Assembly (NCBI RefSeq): GCF_023701525.1
Contig: NZ_JAMQAW010000006.1
Location: forward strand, 389,453 to 431,500
Direction: 5' to 3'
From: Streptomyces albipurpureus
GTDB lineage: Bacteria > Actinomycetota > Actinomycetes > Streptomycetales > Streptomycetaceae
Length of the DNA stretch: 42,048 bases
The notes under the pieces were generated by a model. It ran no database searches and was not told the origin of the DNA. It was given only the letters and a program-made list of their open reading frames with translations. How positions within the stretch are numbered: the first letter of the stretch is position 1; the number at the start of each line of letters is the position of its first letter. The position numbers were made by a program, and so were the translations under genes. Below are positions 1 to 7,784 of this stretch, one piece after another.

Positions 1-1562
1 GCCGGGAAGTTGCGTACGGTCCGCCCGTAGCGTGACTCGATGTAGTCCGAGCAGTGCTTGAGCACCAGGGCGGCGCTGCTGGCGCCGAGTTGCCCGAGCA
101 GTTCCTCCCGTACGCCGTCGAGAAAGGCGTAGGCAGGTCCGCCCGCGGTTTCGTCGGGGCCGGTGTCATCGCGCCTGAGCAGCCCGCTGAGCAGCACTTC
201 GGCCAGGACGTCGGGGCTGCTGCGCACCAGCATCGCGCGCTGGACGAGTTGCATCACCGGGAGCACCAGGGGTACGGCGGACAGATAGACGGCGAGTTGG
301 GCGGCGGCGGGTGAGGCGGTTCCCCGGAAGGTCCGAACCCGCTCGGCGGGTTCCATGGGGCCCCCGGCGCGCGGGCGTCCCGCCACGGGTGGATGGCGGC
401 GCAGGACCACGGCCGCCGCCGCGGTCAGTGTCTGCCCGGTGGCGCCGGTGACCAGTCGGCTCCAGGCCTCGAAGGACGAGCGGCGCAGTGCGAGCACCGG
501 AATGGGGATGCCGCCGCCTGGAGGGGAGTTGCCCTGGTGGGGGCTGAACTCCAGACGTCCCGCCGGCCCTTCGCGCCGCCGTAGCAGTCCGGTGCGCGCC
601 GGTAGGTGGGTGCGCCCCCACATCCGCTGGGGCAGCGGCTGGACGACGGCGACCGGTGCGGTCGATGCCCACGCGTGGAGCAACCGCTGCATCCGCCCGC
701 TCCGCCACAGCGGCCCCGCGCAGTCGCTGAGGACCAGGGTGAGCTGGCGTCCGGCGGAATCGCCCAGTTGGGCGGGTACGGGGGAGTCGGGATGGATGCG
801 GTGGACGACGACATCGCGGAAGGCTCCGGCGCGCTCGCATACCTGCCGCAGCTCATCCAGCGCGCCGTTCCACACCACCGTGGAGCTGGAGTCATCCATG
901 ACGAGGGCGAGTCGGGCCTCTCGGCGGCGGCGGGCTGAGAACACGGGGAGTACGAGTCCGGTGTCGGCGGCGCGGTCGGCGGTGGCGCTCTCGTCGAGTT
1001 GGCGACGGACCGGCCTGGTCGGTGGGCGGTAGCGCTGGAGGGGGCGCAGGGAGCGCTCCAGGGCCAGCGGATCGGGTAGGGCGGCGGGCGCGGGGACGGG
1101 CACCTTGCGTAGGCCGATCCCGGCGAGTGCCCCGGATGCCGCCTCCGAAGGGGCGGGACCGTAGAGACCGGTGGTGCGCGGGGGCGTCGGGGAGCCGGGG
1201 TGCCCGGGGCCGTTGGGGCGCTCGGTGGCGGGCAGGGGTTCGGCGAGCGGCTCGGGGCCGGGTGCCGTCGGCTGCCCCGGGCTTCCGGGGTCGGCCGCGG
1301 GCGTCGGGGCGGGTGTGGGTGGGAGCCCTGTGGTGGGGGTGTGCCGGGCGAGCCAGAGGGCGTCCGCGAGTTCCACGGCGGTCGGGGTGAGCTCGGCGTC
1401 GTGCAGCCGGGCGGCGAGGGCGATGAGGGTGGTGCGTACACCGGGTCCCAGGGGATGGGACCGCCCGGCGGCCCGGCTGGTCGCCGCGTGCCCTGATGGT
1501 GGGCGGGGCCTTGGGTGGTCCGGGTGCCGCCCGGCGCTCTCCGCGCTCCCGTTGGAGCCCAT
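1..1562 (-). CDS. SAV_2336-family vWA-like protein of a MoxR/trypsin conflict system (3' end outside window)
   Basis: At least 520 residues are visible; the reading frame is still open at base 1, so the C-terminus, probably including any effector domain, is missing. The start is an ATG 4 nt after the TGA of the AAA ATPase gene, which implies translational coupling. A short helical N-terminal region (about residues 40-75) is followed by a Pro/Ala-rich linker (about 80-170). The next domain has the run LALVMDDSSST, in which DDSSS at about residues 223-227 fits a MIDAS DxSxS metal site of a von Willebrand A fold. The visible end reads YAFLDGVREELLGQL then VLKHCSDYIESRYG, which I recall as typical of SAV_2336-type proteins. 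Inferred role: the vWA partner of the adjacent MoxR ATPase in an NTP-dependent defence or conflict complex. The family call is from memory of the motifs. Confidence 0.8.
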   Translation of the reverse strand, partial: MGSNGSAESAGRHPDHPRPRPPSGHAATSRAAGRSHPLGPGVRTTLIALAARLHDAELTPTAVELADALWLARHTPTTGLPPTPAPTPAADPGSPGQPTAPGPEPLAEPLPATERPNGPGHPGSPTPPRTTGLYGPAPSEAASGALAGIGLRKVPVPAPAALPDPLALERSLRPLQRYRPPTRPVRRQLDESATADRAADTGLVLPVFSARRRREARLALVMDDSSSTVVWNGALDELRQVCERAGAFRDVVVHRIHPDSPVPAQLGDSAGRQLTLVLSDCAGPLWRSGRMQRLLHAWASTAPVAVVQPLPQRMWGRTHLPARTGLLRRREGPAGRLEFSPHQGNSPPGGGIPIPVLALRRSSFEAWSRLVTGATGQTLTAAAAVVLRRHPPVAGRPRAGGPMEPAERVRTFRGTASPAAAQLAVYLSAVPLVLPVMQLVQRAMLVRSSPDVLAEVLLSGLLRRDDTGPDETAGGPAYAFLDGVREELLGQLGASSAALVLKHCSDYIESRYGRTVRNFP

Positions 1563-1566
1563 CTCG

Positions 1567-2583
1567 TCACCTGTGCCTGATGTCGAGGGGCCGCATCAGC
1601 AGGTCCGCGATCTCCTCGCGTCGATCGGGCTCCGTCCGCAGGGTGTGTTGGGTGAGGTAGATGGCGTTCAGCAACTGGTCGGTGGGGCGCAGTTCACCAT
1701 CGCCGTCCTCGCTGGTGAAGTGGCCGATCAGATCGAGGTTGAGCTCATCGGCGCCGACTCCGAAGTGTGCCTGGACCATGGCGGCGAGACGCTCGTCACG
1801 GGGCGGGTCGAGATGGAGTTGGATGCAGCGGCGCAGCAGTGGGGCGGGAAAGTCCCGCTCGCCGTTGCTGGTCATGACGACGAAGGGGAAGGCGTGGCAG
1901 CGCACCCGGCCGGCGTGCACCGGTACGCGCAGCCCGTCGTCGGTGAGCACCCGTACCTGGTCCTGGCCCGGTCGGTCGGCGATGCGCTCCAGTTCGGGGA
2001 GGGCGAACTCGCCCTCCTCCACCACGTTCAGCAGATCGTTCGGGAGGTCGATATCGCTCTTGTCGAGTTCGTCGATGAGCAGCACCCGGGGGCGTTCGGC
2101 GGGTAGCAGCGCGGTGCCGAGCGGACCGAGTCTGATGTACCGCCCGATGTCGTCGCTCTCCCCCGGATGGAGCCGTTCCGCGAGTTGGGCGTCTTGGAGC
2201 CGGCCGATGGCGTCGTAGGTGTAGAGGCCGTCCTTCAGTTCGGTACGGCTGACGACGGGCCACTGGAGGACCCGGCCGAGGCCCAGTTCATAGGCGATGG
2301 AGTGGGCCAGCGTTGATTTGCCCGAGCCGGGTTCACCGGTGACCAGGAGGGGCCGGCGCAGGTAGAGGGCGGCGTTGATCAGTTGGAGTGCTTCGGCGTC
2401 CTGGGCCGGTGGGGCTTCCCCCCGATTGCCGAGCCGGCGTATCGATGAGGCGTCGATGTCGGGTGGCGCGAAGCCGGGCAGCGGCTCTCCTGAGAAGGCG
2501 CGCCACGGCGGGGGTGGCGGGAGGGTCCGTATCCGATCGGGGTCGGGGGCTCCCATGCCTCGATAGATCAGCCAGTCGTCCAT
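1567..2583 (-). CDS. MoxR-like AAA+ ATPase
   Basis: A 338-residue MoxR-type AAA+ ATPase. It shows Walker A GEPGSGKST (about residues 83-91), Walker B VLLIDELD with the DE pair near 171-172, and a sensor-1-like VVMTSNGERDF. MoxR proteins remodel vWA-containing partners using ATP, and a vWA-like gene follows after 4 nt. The frame is open upstream to about 2844, overlapping the protease gene. I chose the ATG at 2583 because a GAGGAG ribosome site sits about 7 nt before it and because the upstream extension is low-complexity, made of a 7-residue repeat (ETxPSxx). Function in the four-gene system is inferred; the AAA+ assignment itself is secure. Confidence 0.88.
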   Translation of the reverse strand: MDDWLIYRGMGAPDPDRIRTLPPPPPWRAFSGEPLPGFAPPDIDASSIRRLGNRGEAPPAQDAEALQLINAALYLRRPLLVTGEPGSGKSTLAHSIAYELGLGRVLQWPVVSRTELKDGLYTYDAIGRLQDAQLAERLHPGESDDIGRYIRLGPLGTALLPAERPRVLLIDELDKSDIDLPNDLLNVVEEGEFALPELERIADRPGQDQVRVLTDDGLRVPVHAGRVRCHAFPFVVMTSNGERDFPAPLLRRCIQLHLDPPRDERLAAMVQAHFGVGADELNLDLIGHFTSEDGDGELRPTDQLLNAIYLTQHTLRTEPDRREEIADLLMRPLDIRHR

Positions 2584-2729
2584 CGCTCGCTCCTCACTGG
2601 CGGCCGGGGGACCGTGGCGGGCAACGCGGGATATGTACCCAAGGCCTCGCTGTCCCATGACTGGTGCTGGACGGCTCGTCGTGCCGACTCGCCGCAATTC
2701 AGCCCGAGCCGGCGGTCCGTACCCGTATA

Positions 2730-2792
2730 CCGACGGGTGGGTCTCGCATACCGAAGGTCCGGTCTCAGGTGCCGATGGTCTGGTCTCAAGGG
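2730..2792. repeat. Three tandem 21-bp units between protease and AAA genes
   Basis: Three imperfect 21-bp copies (2730-2750, 2751-2771, 2772-2792) share the frame CCGAnGGTnnGGTCTC with small variations. On the minus strand they would read ETxPSxx three times in the upstream extension of the AAA frame. They span the end of the protease gene (stop at 2786) and the 202-bp gap before the AAA start. Because 21 is a multiple of 3, copy-number change would leave that frame intact. They may be an expanded spacer or a leader element; nothing shows a function. Confidence 0.75.
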
Positions 2793-4831
2793 GAGTCCAC
2801 CGGCTCTCCCTGGTCAGCGGGTAGCGGGCGGCCCGGGTCGTCATAGAGCATGGCGACTGACTCCGCCCAGTGCCTGCTGTTCCGCGATCCGCTGATGTCG
2901 TCCCTGACGCGTCGCAACCGCTCCGGCAGTTCCATGGCGTCGGTGGCCTGCGACAGCAGGAGGGCCGCGCCTTCGTGGAGCCGGTCGCAGAAGTCCGTAC
3001 AGCCGTACTCGGGGTGGCCGTCGGTGTGCCAGAGCGCGATGCCGTGTCCGGCGGCGAGCGCCATCCCTATGGCCCGACGTCCCACGCCGCTGCCAACCGG
3101 CCGGCACAGGACCGGTACGGCAGATTCCGCCATTTCCCTGAAGTGGCGGTCGCGCGGGACCTGACGCCGTGGGGGCGTACGGCAGGCCTTGGGCGCTCCG
3201 GCGTTCTCCAGCGCCTCCCAGCGCCGCCGCCATCCGGCGTCCGGCTCCCCCCGTCTGGCGATGTCGCGGAGCACCACCATCCGCCGCACCCCGACATAGG
3301 CCGGGAGGTGCAGATGGGCCATCTCGGTGAGCTGCCAGCGGTGTACGGCCGTATCGAAGTGGTCCAAGGGGAGGGCGACTTCGAGTGGGGCCGGTGTGCC
3401 GGGAGCGTCGACCATGGCGAAGGTCTCGGCGAGGGGTGTGCGCAGCCGTTGGACGAGCCGCTCGGGTGATACCCCGTCGCCGTTCTGCTCCTCGTACAGC
3501 GGCTCATTGACGCTATGGCCGTCGTCGACCCGGACGCGCCAGTAGAAGCGGGGAACCTGGGCGTCGCTCACGGGTTCCAGTTCGATGACGACCACGGCCG
3601 AGCCATCGCCGGATCGCGGGTAGCGAACGATGACGGGATGCTGTCCCTGGGATGTGCGTGCCGAGAGCAGCGCGGGCGGCAGGGTCGCCTGGGTGACCAC
3701 GGTGTGCACGATGCGGGGCACTTCCTGGAGCCGCAGGCTGACCCAGTCGGCCAGCGCCGCTGGATCACCCCCGCGGCCGCGTTCGTACTCCACCACCAGT
3801 TGGAGATAGTGCAGCGCGGCGATGGCGGCGACCGGCTGCCCCGCCTCGTACAGCAGTCCATGGCCATCGCGCCAGGCGTGGGGCGGCAGCTGTCCCGGGG
3901 GTGGGGCGACACCGCCGCGGGCCTTCTTGACCAGTTCAGCGACGGGACGGATGCCCTCAGGGGCGGTGATGGCCGACAGTTGGGACAGCGCCTCCCGACG
4001 GTCCCGGGGGCTCCACTGATCACCTCCGGTATGGACTCCGGAGCCGGGGAGTTGGTGCTGGCGTTCGATCCAGTTGTGCCCGGTGATCTTGGGAGAGTGG
4101 CCGTGCCAGCGGTCGTGGTCGGCCATCAGCCGCTGGTAGACGGGGCCGAACCGGCGTAACGCGGTGGCGGCGATGGCCATGCCGCCGTCCCGGCCGATGC
4201 GCCGGGACTTCAGTACGCCGACGACCGCGCCGGTGTGCGCGTCGAGTACGGGAGAGCCCGAGCCGCCCTTGGGGAACTCCGCCTCGGGCAGGAAGCGCAG
4301 TCCGTGGTCATCGTCGAAGCCATTGATCCGGACGGTGGCCTTCCAACGCACGGCGGCTCGACGGGAACGGCCGTCGTCGAAGGCTTCGGCGTCCCCGGCG
4401 GGGTCGGGAGCCGGGCGGTAGCCCTGGACCACGCCCCGGCCACCGGGGTAGTCGGTGCGGTCGGTCAGCCAGACGCACTCATGCTCGACGTCCGGCTCCA
4501 GCAGCCGCACCAGCGCGAGGTCCTGTTCGACGGGCACCCTCAGTTCGGGCCTGGGAGGGCCGTCGAGCAGCCAGGCATCGAGGCGGGCTGCCAGCGGCTC
4601 GCCACCGTTGACCTCGCTGCCGGTGATCCAAAAGATCCGGTCGGAGGCGGCCTTGAGATGAGGCGCCACCACATGGGCGCAGGTCAGGAGTCGGCCGGGA
4701 GCGACAAAGAACCCGGTGCCCCAGCTGTCGCCCCTCCCCTCACCGGTCGCGTCGACGGCACCGAGGTGGACGGTGGCAGCGCGGGCGAGTGCGTCGATGA
4801 CCAGGTCAGGGCCCGACTCCAAGGGGTTCAC
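2786..4831 (-). CDS. Trypsin-like serine protease with VMAP-type C-terminal region
   Basis: A 681-residue protein. The N-terminal third is a trypsin-like protease with the full triad: His53 in TCAHVV, Asp104 in QDLALV, and Ser191 in KGGSGSPVLD. No signal peptide is seen, so it should act in the cytoplasm. The remaining ~450 residues resemble the vWA-MoxR-associated protein (VMAP) middle and C-terminal regions, with the end rich in charged helices (for example DRLHEGAALLLSQ). The GTG start overlaps the upstream TGA by 4 nt (GTGA), so translation is coupled to the Trypco1-like gene. Codon 225 is TTA, very rare in Streptomyces and read by the bldA tRNA. In the predicted conflict systems the protease would be released or activated on a trigger sensed by the ATPase complex; that role is inference. 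Confidence 0.85.
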   Translation of the reverse strand: MNPLESGPDLVIDALARAATVHLGAVDATGEGRGDSWGTGFFVAPGRLLTCAHVVAPHLKAASDRIFWITGSEVNGGEPLAARLDAWLLDGPPRPELRVPVEQDLALVRLLEPDVEHECVWLTDRTDYPGGRGVVQGYRPAPDPAGDAEAFDDGRSRRAAVRWKATVRINGFDDDHGLRFLPEAEFPKGGSGSPVLDAHTGAVVGVLKSRRIGRDGGMAIAATALRRFGPVYQRLMADHDRWHGHSPKITGHNWIERQHQLPGSGVHTGGDQWSPRDRREALSQLSAITAPEGIRPVAELVKKARGGVAPPPGQLPPHAWRDGHGLLYEAGQPVAAIAALHYLQLVVEYERGRGGDPAALADWVSLRLQEVPRIVHTVVTQATLPPALLSARTSQGQHPVIVRYPRSGDGSAVVVIELEPVSDAQVPRFYWRVRVDDGHSVNEPLYEEQNGDGVSPERLVQRLRTPLAETFAMVDAPGTPAPLEVALPLDHFDTAVHRWQLTEMAHLHLPAYVGVRRMVVLRDIARRGEPDAGWRRRWEALENAGAPKACRTPPRRQVPRDRHFREMAESAVPVLCRPVGSGVGRRAIGMALAAGHGIALWHTDGHPEYGCTDFCDRLHEGAALLLSQATDAMELPERLRRVRDDISGSRNSRHWAESVAMLYDDPGRPLPADQGEPVDSP
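4157..4159 (-). promoter_or_regulatory. TTA (bldA-type) leucine codon in the protease gene
   Basis: Codon 225 of the protease gene is TTA (plus strand TAA at 4157-4159), in frame with the GTG start at 4831 and reading Leu in the run ATALRRF. In Streptomyces TTA codons are rare and need the developmentally timed bldA tRNA. Confidence 0.85.
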
Positions 4832-5451
4832 GGCGCGACGGCGGGGCGGGGAGGACCGCTGGGCGGCGCTGGGGCAGGTGGACGTTGCGGTGGTGCCGGC
4901 ACCGGGTCCGCCTGGTGTCCCCGGACTCCGGCGGGTCCCGAGGTGGGGACGGTCGGGGGCTGTGGTGGCGGCGGTGGCGTTGCCGCGGCCGGGATGCCCA
5001 CGGCTGGCGGCTGCGGTCCGGGGGCAGGGGACGGCGGGCCGGGTAATACGGCTGGATCTGGCTGTTGAGGGGTCGAGGGCGCCGGCTCGCCCTGACCTCC
5101 GGGCGGGCGCGGCAGGCCCGGCGGCTGGTCCTTGAGGTACCAGGTCAGTGCGACCTGGATGGACGCCTTGCTCTCTCCGGTGGCGAGTACCGCGAGCGCG
5201 GCCCCGGACTTGGCCGCCAACTCCACGCCGAAGGTGACGGTCGCCTCATCGGGACCGGCGGCGGCAGCCGCCGCCAGGACCGAGTCCCCCACCCCCGCTA
5301 TCAGCTCGGCGAGCTGCTGGACCTTGGCGACGGCCCGATCGCCGACGCCCACGTCCTCCTCTTCCTCCCAGTAGCCGCCGCCGGGTGCGGACAGGCGCGC
5401 GTGCACCACGGTTCCCCCGGGCAGTGCGATCTGTTGGATGCGTCCGTTCAC
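4828..5451 (-). CDS. Trypsin-co-occurring domain (Trypco1/CU044_2847-type) protein
   Basis: A 207-residue protein, first gene of the four-gene block. Residues 1-108 form a compact alpha/beta domain starting NGRIQQIALPGG, with the run ATVTFGVELAAKSGA and ending in VALTWYLKDQ. I recognise this pattern as the trypsin-co-occurring domain 1 family (CU044_2847). Residues about 110-207 are a proline/alanine/glycine-rich tail, likely disordered. I chose the GTG at 5451 over the longer frame from 5568 because the recognisable domain begins there and GGGG lies just upstream. Codon 136, in the tail, is TTA. The stop overlaps the protease start by 4 nt. Such proteins accompany cytoplasmic trypsin-like domains in predicted conflict systems and may be a sensor, inhibitor or substrate; the exact role is unknown. 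Confidence 0.82.
   Translation of the reverse strand: MNGRIQQIALPGGTVVHARLSAPGGGYWEEEEDVGVGDRAVAKVQQLAELIAGVGDSVLAAAAAAGPDEATVTFGVELAAKSGAALAVLATGESKASIQVALTWYLKDQPPGLPRPPGGQGEPAPSTPQQPDPAVLPGPPSPAPGPQPPAVGIPAAATPPPPPQPPTVPTSGPAGVRGHQADPVPAPPQRPPAPAPPSGPPRPAVAP
5044..5046 (-). promoter_or_regulatory. TTA (bldA-type) leucine codon in the Trypco1-like gene
   Basis: Codon 136 (read DPAVLPGPP) is TTA, in frame with the GTG start at 5451. It lies in the first gene of a translationally coupled operon, so a ribosome stall here would also lower expression of the protease downstream. Confidence 0.85.
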
Positions 5452-5571
5452 GGTTTCCCCGCTCTCGACGGCCAGGCACCTGTCGCACGCTCCACCGGGC
5501 CGGCCGTCTGTCGGCCCCGGCAGGCGCCGTAATCTGATGGGGTAGTCCCCCGTTAGCCCCAGGAGCATGTC
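5452..5571. promoter_or_regulatory. Divergent intergenic region upstream of the conflict operon
   Basis: A 120-bp space separates the Trypco1-like gene (minus) from the small DUF6104-type gene (plus), so promoters for both should lie here. No convincing -35/-10 pair or operator palindrome was found. Confidence 0.4.
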
Positions 5572-5754
5572 TTGTACTTCACCGATCGTGGCATCGAGGA
5601 GCTGGAAAAGCGTCGCGGCCAGGAAGAAGTCACCTTTGAGTGGCTTGCCGAGCAGCTGCGCGCGTTCGTCGATCTCAACCCGGACTTCGAAGTGCCGGTG
5701 GAGCGGTTGGCCACATGGCTGGCGCGCCTGGACGACGATGACGACGACGAGTAG
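5572..5754 (+). CDS. Small acidic conserved protein (DUF6104-like)
   Basis: A 60-residue protein starting with TTG at 5572; AGGAG lies 6 nt upstream. An ATG five bases earlier is in another frame and gives a different, implausible product. The sequence begins MYFTDRGIEELEKRRG, has a helical core (LAEQLRAFVDLNPDFEVPVERLATWLARL) and ends in an acidic DDDDDDE tail. I recognise it as a small protein widely conserved in Streptomyces, which I recall as DUF6104. Function is unknown. It is divergent from the conflict operon, but since it occurs in many streptomycetes it is probably chromosomal background rather than part of that system. Confidence 0.8.
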   Translation: MYFTDRGIEELEKRRGQEEVTFEWLAEQLRAFVDLNPDFEVPVERLATWLARLDDDDDDE

Positions 5755-5812
5755 CGGCGCGTAGTCCGGGCTGAGGACGTACAGCGACGCTCAGTAACGG
5801 CGAGCGTCCGGG

Positions 5813-6628
5813 TCAGCTGCCCGGGATGCGCGCCCGGTCGACCGCCAGGTCGATGACCCCGTTGATGATCAACACCGTGCCCGCGGTGAACCAGCCGGCG
5901 CTGTGCCGGCGCAGCCCCCAGATCGCCAGCGGAACGCCCGCTCCCAGCTGTACGGCTCCGATGACCTGGGCGCGCGTTCGTTGCCTGGGGGCGCGCAGCC
6001 AGTGGTCGAGCCCTTCTTCCACGGCCTGGATCTCCGCCCGTACCGCGTCGCGCCAGCCTGCCCACTCAACGGTCTGGGCACCGTGGGCATGGGCGGTGGC
6101 GCGCAGCCGCCCGGCCGATTCCCCCGGGGCGAGCCCGGGAGGCAGTTCGAGTCCGGCCCGGGAGAGCAACGCGATCAGCCCCAGCAGCCGGGACCTGGCA
6201 TCGGCTTCGGGGTCGGGCCGGGTCAGGGGTTCCAGCGACTGCACATCGAGTACCGGATCGAGGCCGAGCCGGGCGGCGAAGGTCCGCATCGCCTCGTCCT
6301 CACCGACGGCGGTACCGTCCGCGAGCCATACGTATCCGACCTGCCGGCGAAATCCGGAGGCCAGGGTGAAGCCGGCGCGCTCACCGTCCCACCAGAGGGC
6401 GACGACGGGCCCGCTGGTGCCGATGGCGACCGCCGAGGCCCAGCCCGCGAGCACCCGCTCCACGGACTCGCCGCTGTCCCGCCAGGGCCTTCCCTCCGGT
6501 ACGAGCACGCTCCAGCCCTCCCCGGCTGGGGCGAGCAGCAACTGCTCACGCAGCAGCTGGGCGGGGGCCCGAGTGGCGGATGCGTCGGCCCGACAGAGCA
6601 GCAGCGCGCCGGTGGGTGTCGCGTTCAT
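5813..6628 (-). CDS. Conserved hypothetical protein with C-terminal membrane hairpin
   Basis: A 271-residue protein. The N-terminal half has the runs GEGWSVLVPEGRPW and SAVAIGTSGPVVALWWDGERAGF, a mixed alpha/beta domain I cannot name. The C-terminus carries two hydrophobic stretches (VIGAVQLGAGVPLAIWGL and WFTAGTVLIINGVIDLAV), suggesting a membrane anchor with a cytoplasmic head. The frame also allows a GTG three codons upstream (6637); I prefer the ATG at 6628. It stands alone, divergent from the DUF4097/PadR pair. No function is proposed. Confidence 0.75.
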   Translation of the reverse strand: MNATPTGALLLCRADASATRAPAQLLREQLLLAPAGEGWSVLVPEGRPWRDSGESVERVLAGWASAVAIGTSGPVVALWWDGERAGFTLASGFRRQVGYVWLADGTAVGEDEAMRTFAARLGLDPVLDVQSLEPLTRPDPEADARSRLLGLIALLSRAGLELPPGLAPGESAGRLRATAHAHGAQTVEWAGWRDAVRAEIQAVEEGLDHWLRAPRQRTRAQVIGAVQLGAGVPLAIWGLRRHSAGWFTAGTVLIINGVIDLAVDRARIPGS

Positions 6629-6724
6629 GCATCTCACGCTAGGCCAGTTCGTCCGGTTCTGACGTACTACGCCCCTCCAATCGCCTACCGAGCGACCACG
6701 GAAGGACCCTTGACACCCTCTATT

Positions 6725-6758
6725 CGCGATATATCGTATTGCCGAGAAGACGCGATAT
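6725..6758. promoter_or_regulatory. Candidate PadR operator and promoter region of DUF4097-padR
   Basis: A perfect 10-bp palindrome, CGATATATCG, lies at 6727-6736. The sequence CGCGATAT occurs at 6725-6732 and again at 6751-6758, 26 bp apart on the same face of the helix. Short AT-rich ATAT-containing palindromes are typical PadR-family targets, and a PadR gene is the second gene of the downstream pair. Autoregulation is therefore inferred. Confidence 0.5.
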
Positions 6759-6790
6759 GTTGCGTCAGGGCCAATGGGGAGGTCAACGTC

Positions 6791-7783
6791 ATGTCAGTGT
6801 CGACGTGGGAGGTCACAGAGCCGCAGAAGCTCACCTTCGACGAGCCGGTGACCACGCTCAATGTGCGCGTGGTCAATGGCACGGTCAATGTCGTGGGGAC
6901 GGATGAGCCCTCCGCCCGACTGGAAGTGGCCCAGATCGAAGGCCCCCCGCTGATCGTTACCCGGCAGGGCTCCACCCTCACCGTGGCCTATGAAGACCTG
7001 CCGTGGCACAACTGGCTGAAGTGGCTCGACCGCAAGGGCTGGCACCGCGGTGTGGTCGTCTCCCTCGCGGTGCCGGCCGACGCGGCCGTCGAGATCGGAG
7101 TGGTCGGCGCGGGAGCGGTGGTCTCCGGCATTCGGGGAGCGGCGTCCGTTCGCAGTGTCAGCGGTGACGCCACCCTGGTGCGGCTGACGGGCGATGTGGT
7201 GGTCGAGACGGTGTCGGGGAGCCTGGAGGCCCAGGGCGTCACCGGGCGGCTGCGCTACAACTCCGTGTCCGGTGAACTGACGGTGATCGAGGGCGGGGCC
7301 GGTTCGCGGGTTCGCGCCGATTCGGTCAGCGGTGACATGCTGGTCGACCTCGCCGGGCAGAACGACGGCACATCGGTCCCCGCCGATATCAGTCTCACCA
7401 CGGTCTCCGGCGAGGTGGCGATCCGGTTGCCCCATCCCGCCGACGCGGAGGTCGATGCGAACACCGCGAGCGGTTCGGTGTCCAATGCCTTCGAGAACCT
7501 GCGGGTGAGCGGGCAGTGGGGCGCGAAGAAGATCACCGGCACCCTGGGCCCGGGGACGGGCAAACTCAAGGCGACCAGCATGTCCGGCTCCATCGCCCTG
7601 CTCCGCCGGCCGCCCACTGACCTCGATCACCCGGAGAGTCCGGAACGGGCTGGCAGCACGGCCGACGCGGCCACCGCGGATGACGCGGGTGGCACCGATA
7701 CCGCAGCCGGTCCGCCCACTGACCGCCCGGCCGACGGCAGCGCTGATGGAACTGACGCCACCGACACCGGAAAGGTGCTCTGA
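6791..7783 (+). CDS. DUF4097-family beta-strand repeat protein
   Basis: A 330-residue protein with a GGGGAGG ribosome site about 8 nt before the ATG. After a short beta-rich N-terminus (about 1-90) it contains repeating units of the form VRSVSGDATL, VETVSGSLEA, YNSVSGELTV, ADSVSGDMLV and TTVSGEVAI. These are the hallmark of the DUF4097 putative-adhesin right-handed beta-helix. The last ~60 residues are an Ala/Asp/Thr/Gly-rich, probably unstructured tail. No signal peptide or clear membrane segment is visible. It is followed after one base by the PadR gene. DUF4097 genes next to PadR regulators are common in Streptomyces; the biochemical role is unknown. Confidence 0.85.
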   Translation: MSVSTWEVTEPQKLTFDEPVTTLNVRVVNGTVNVVGTDEPSARLEVAQIEGPPLIVTRQGSTLTVAYEDLPWHNWLKWLDRKGWHRGVVVSLAVPADAAVEIGVVGAGAVVSGIRGAASVRSVSGDATLVRLTGDVVVETVSGSLEAQGVTGRLRYNSVSGELTVIEGGAGSRVRADSVSGDMLVDLAGQNDGTSVPADISLTTVSGEVAIRLPHPADAEVDANTASGSVSNAFENLRVSGQWGAKKITGTLGPGTGKLKATSMSGSIALLRRPPTDLDHPESPERAGSTADAATADDAGGTDTAAGPPTDRPADGSADGTDATDTGKVL

Positions 7784-7784
7784 C

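Noticed and set aside
425..1570. A 381-residue minus-strand open frame
   Set aside because: Out of frame with the SAV_2336-type protein; composition is Pro/Ser/Arg-rich and shows no motif.
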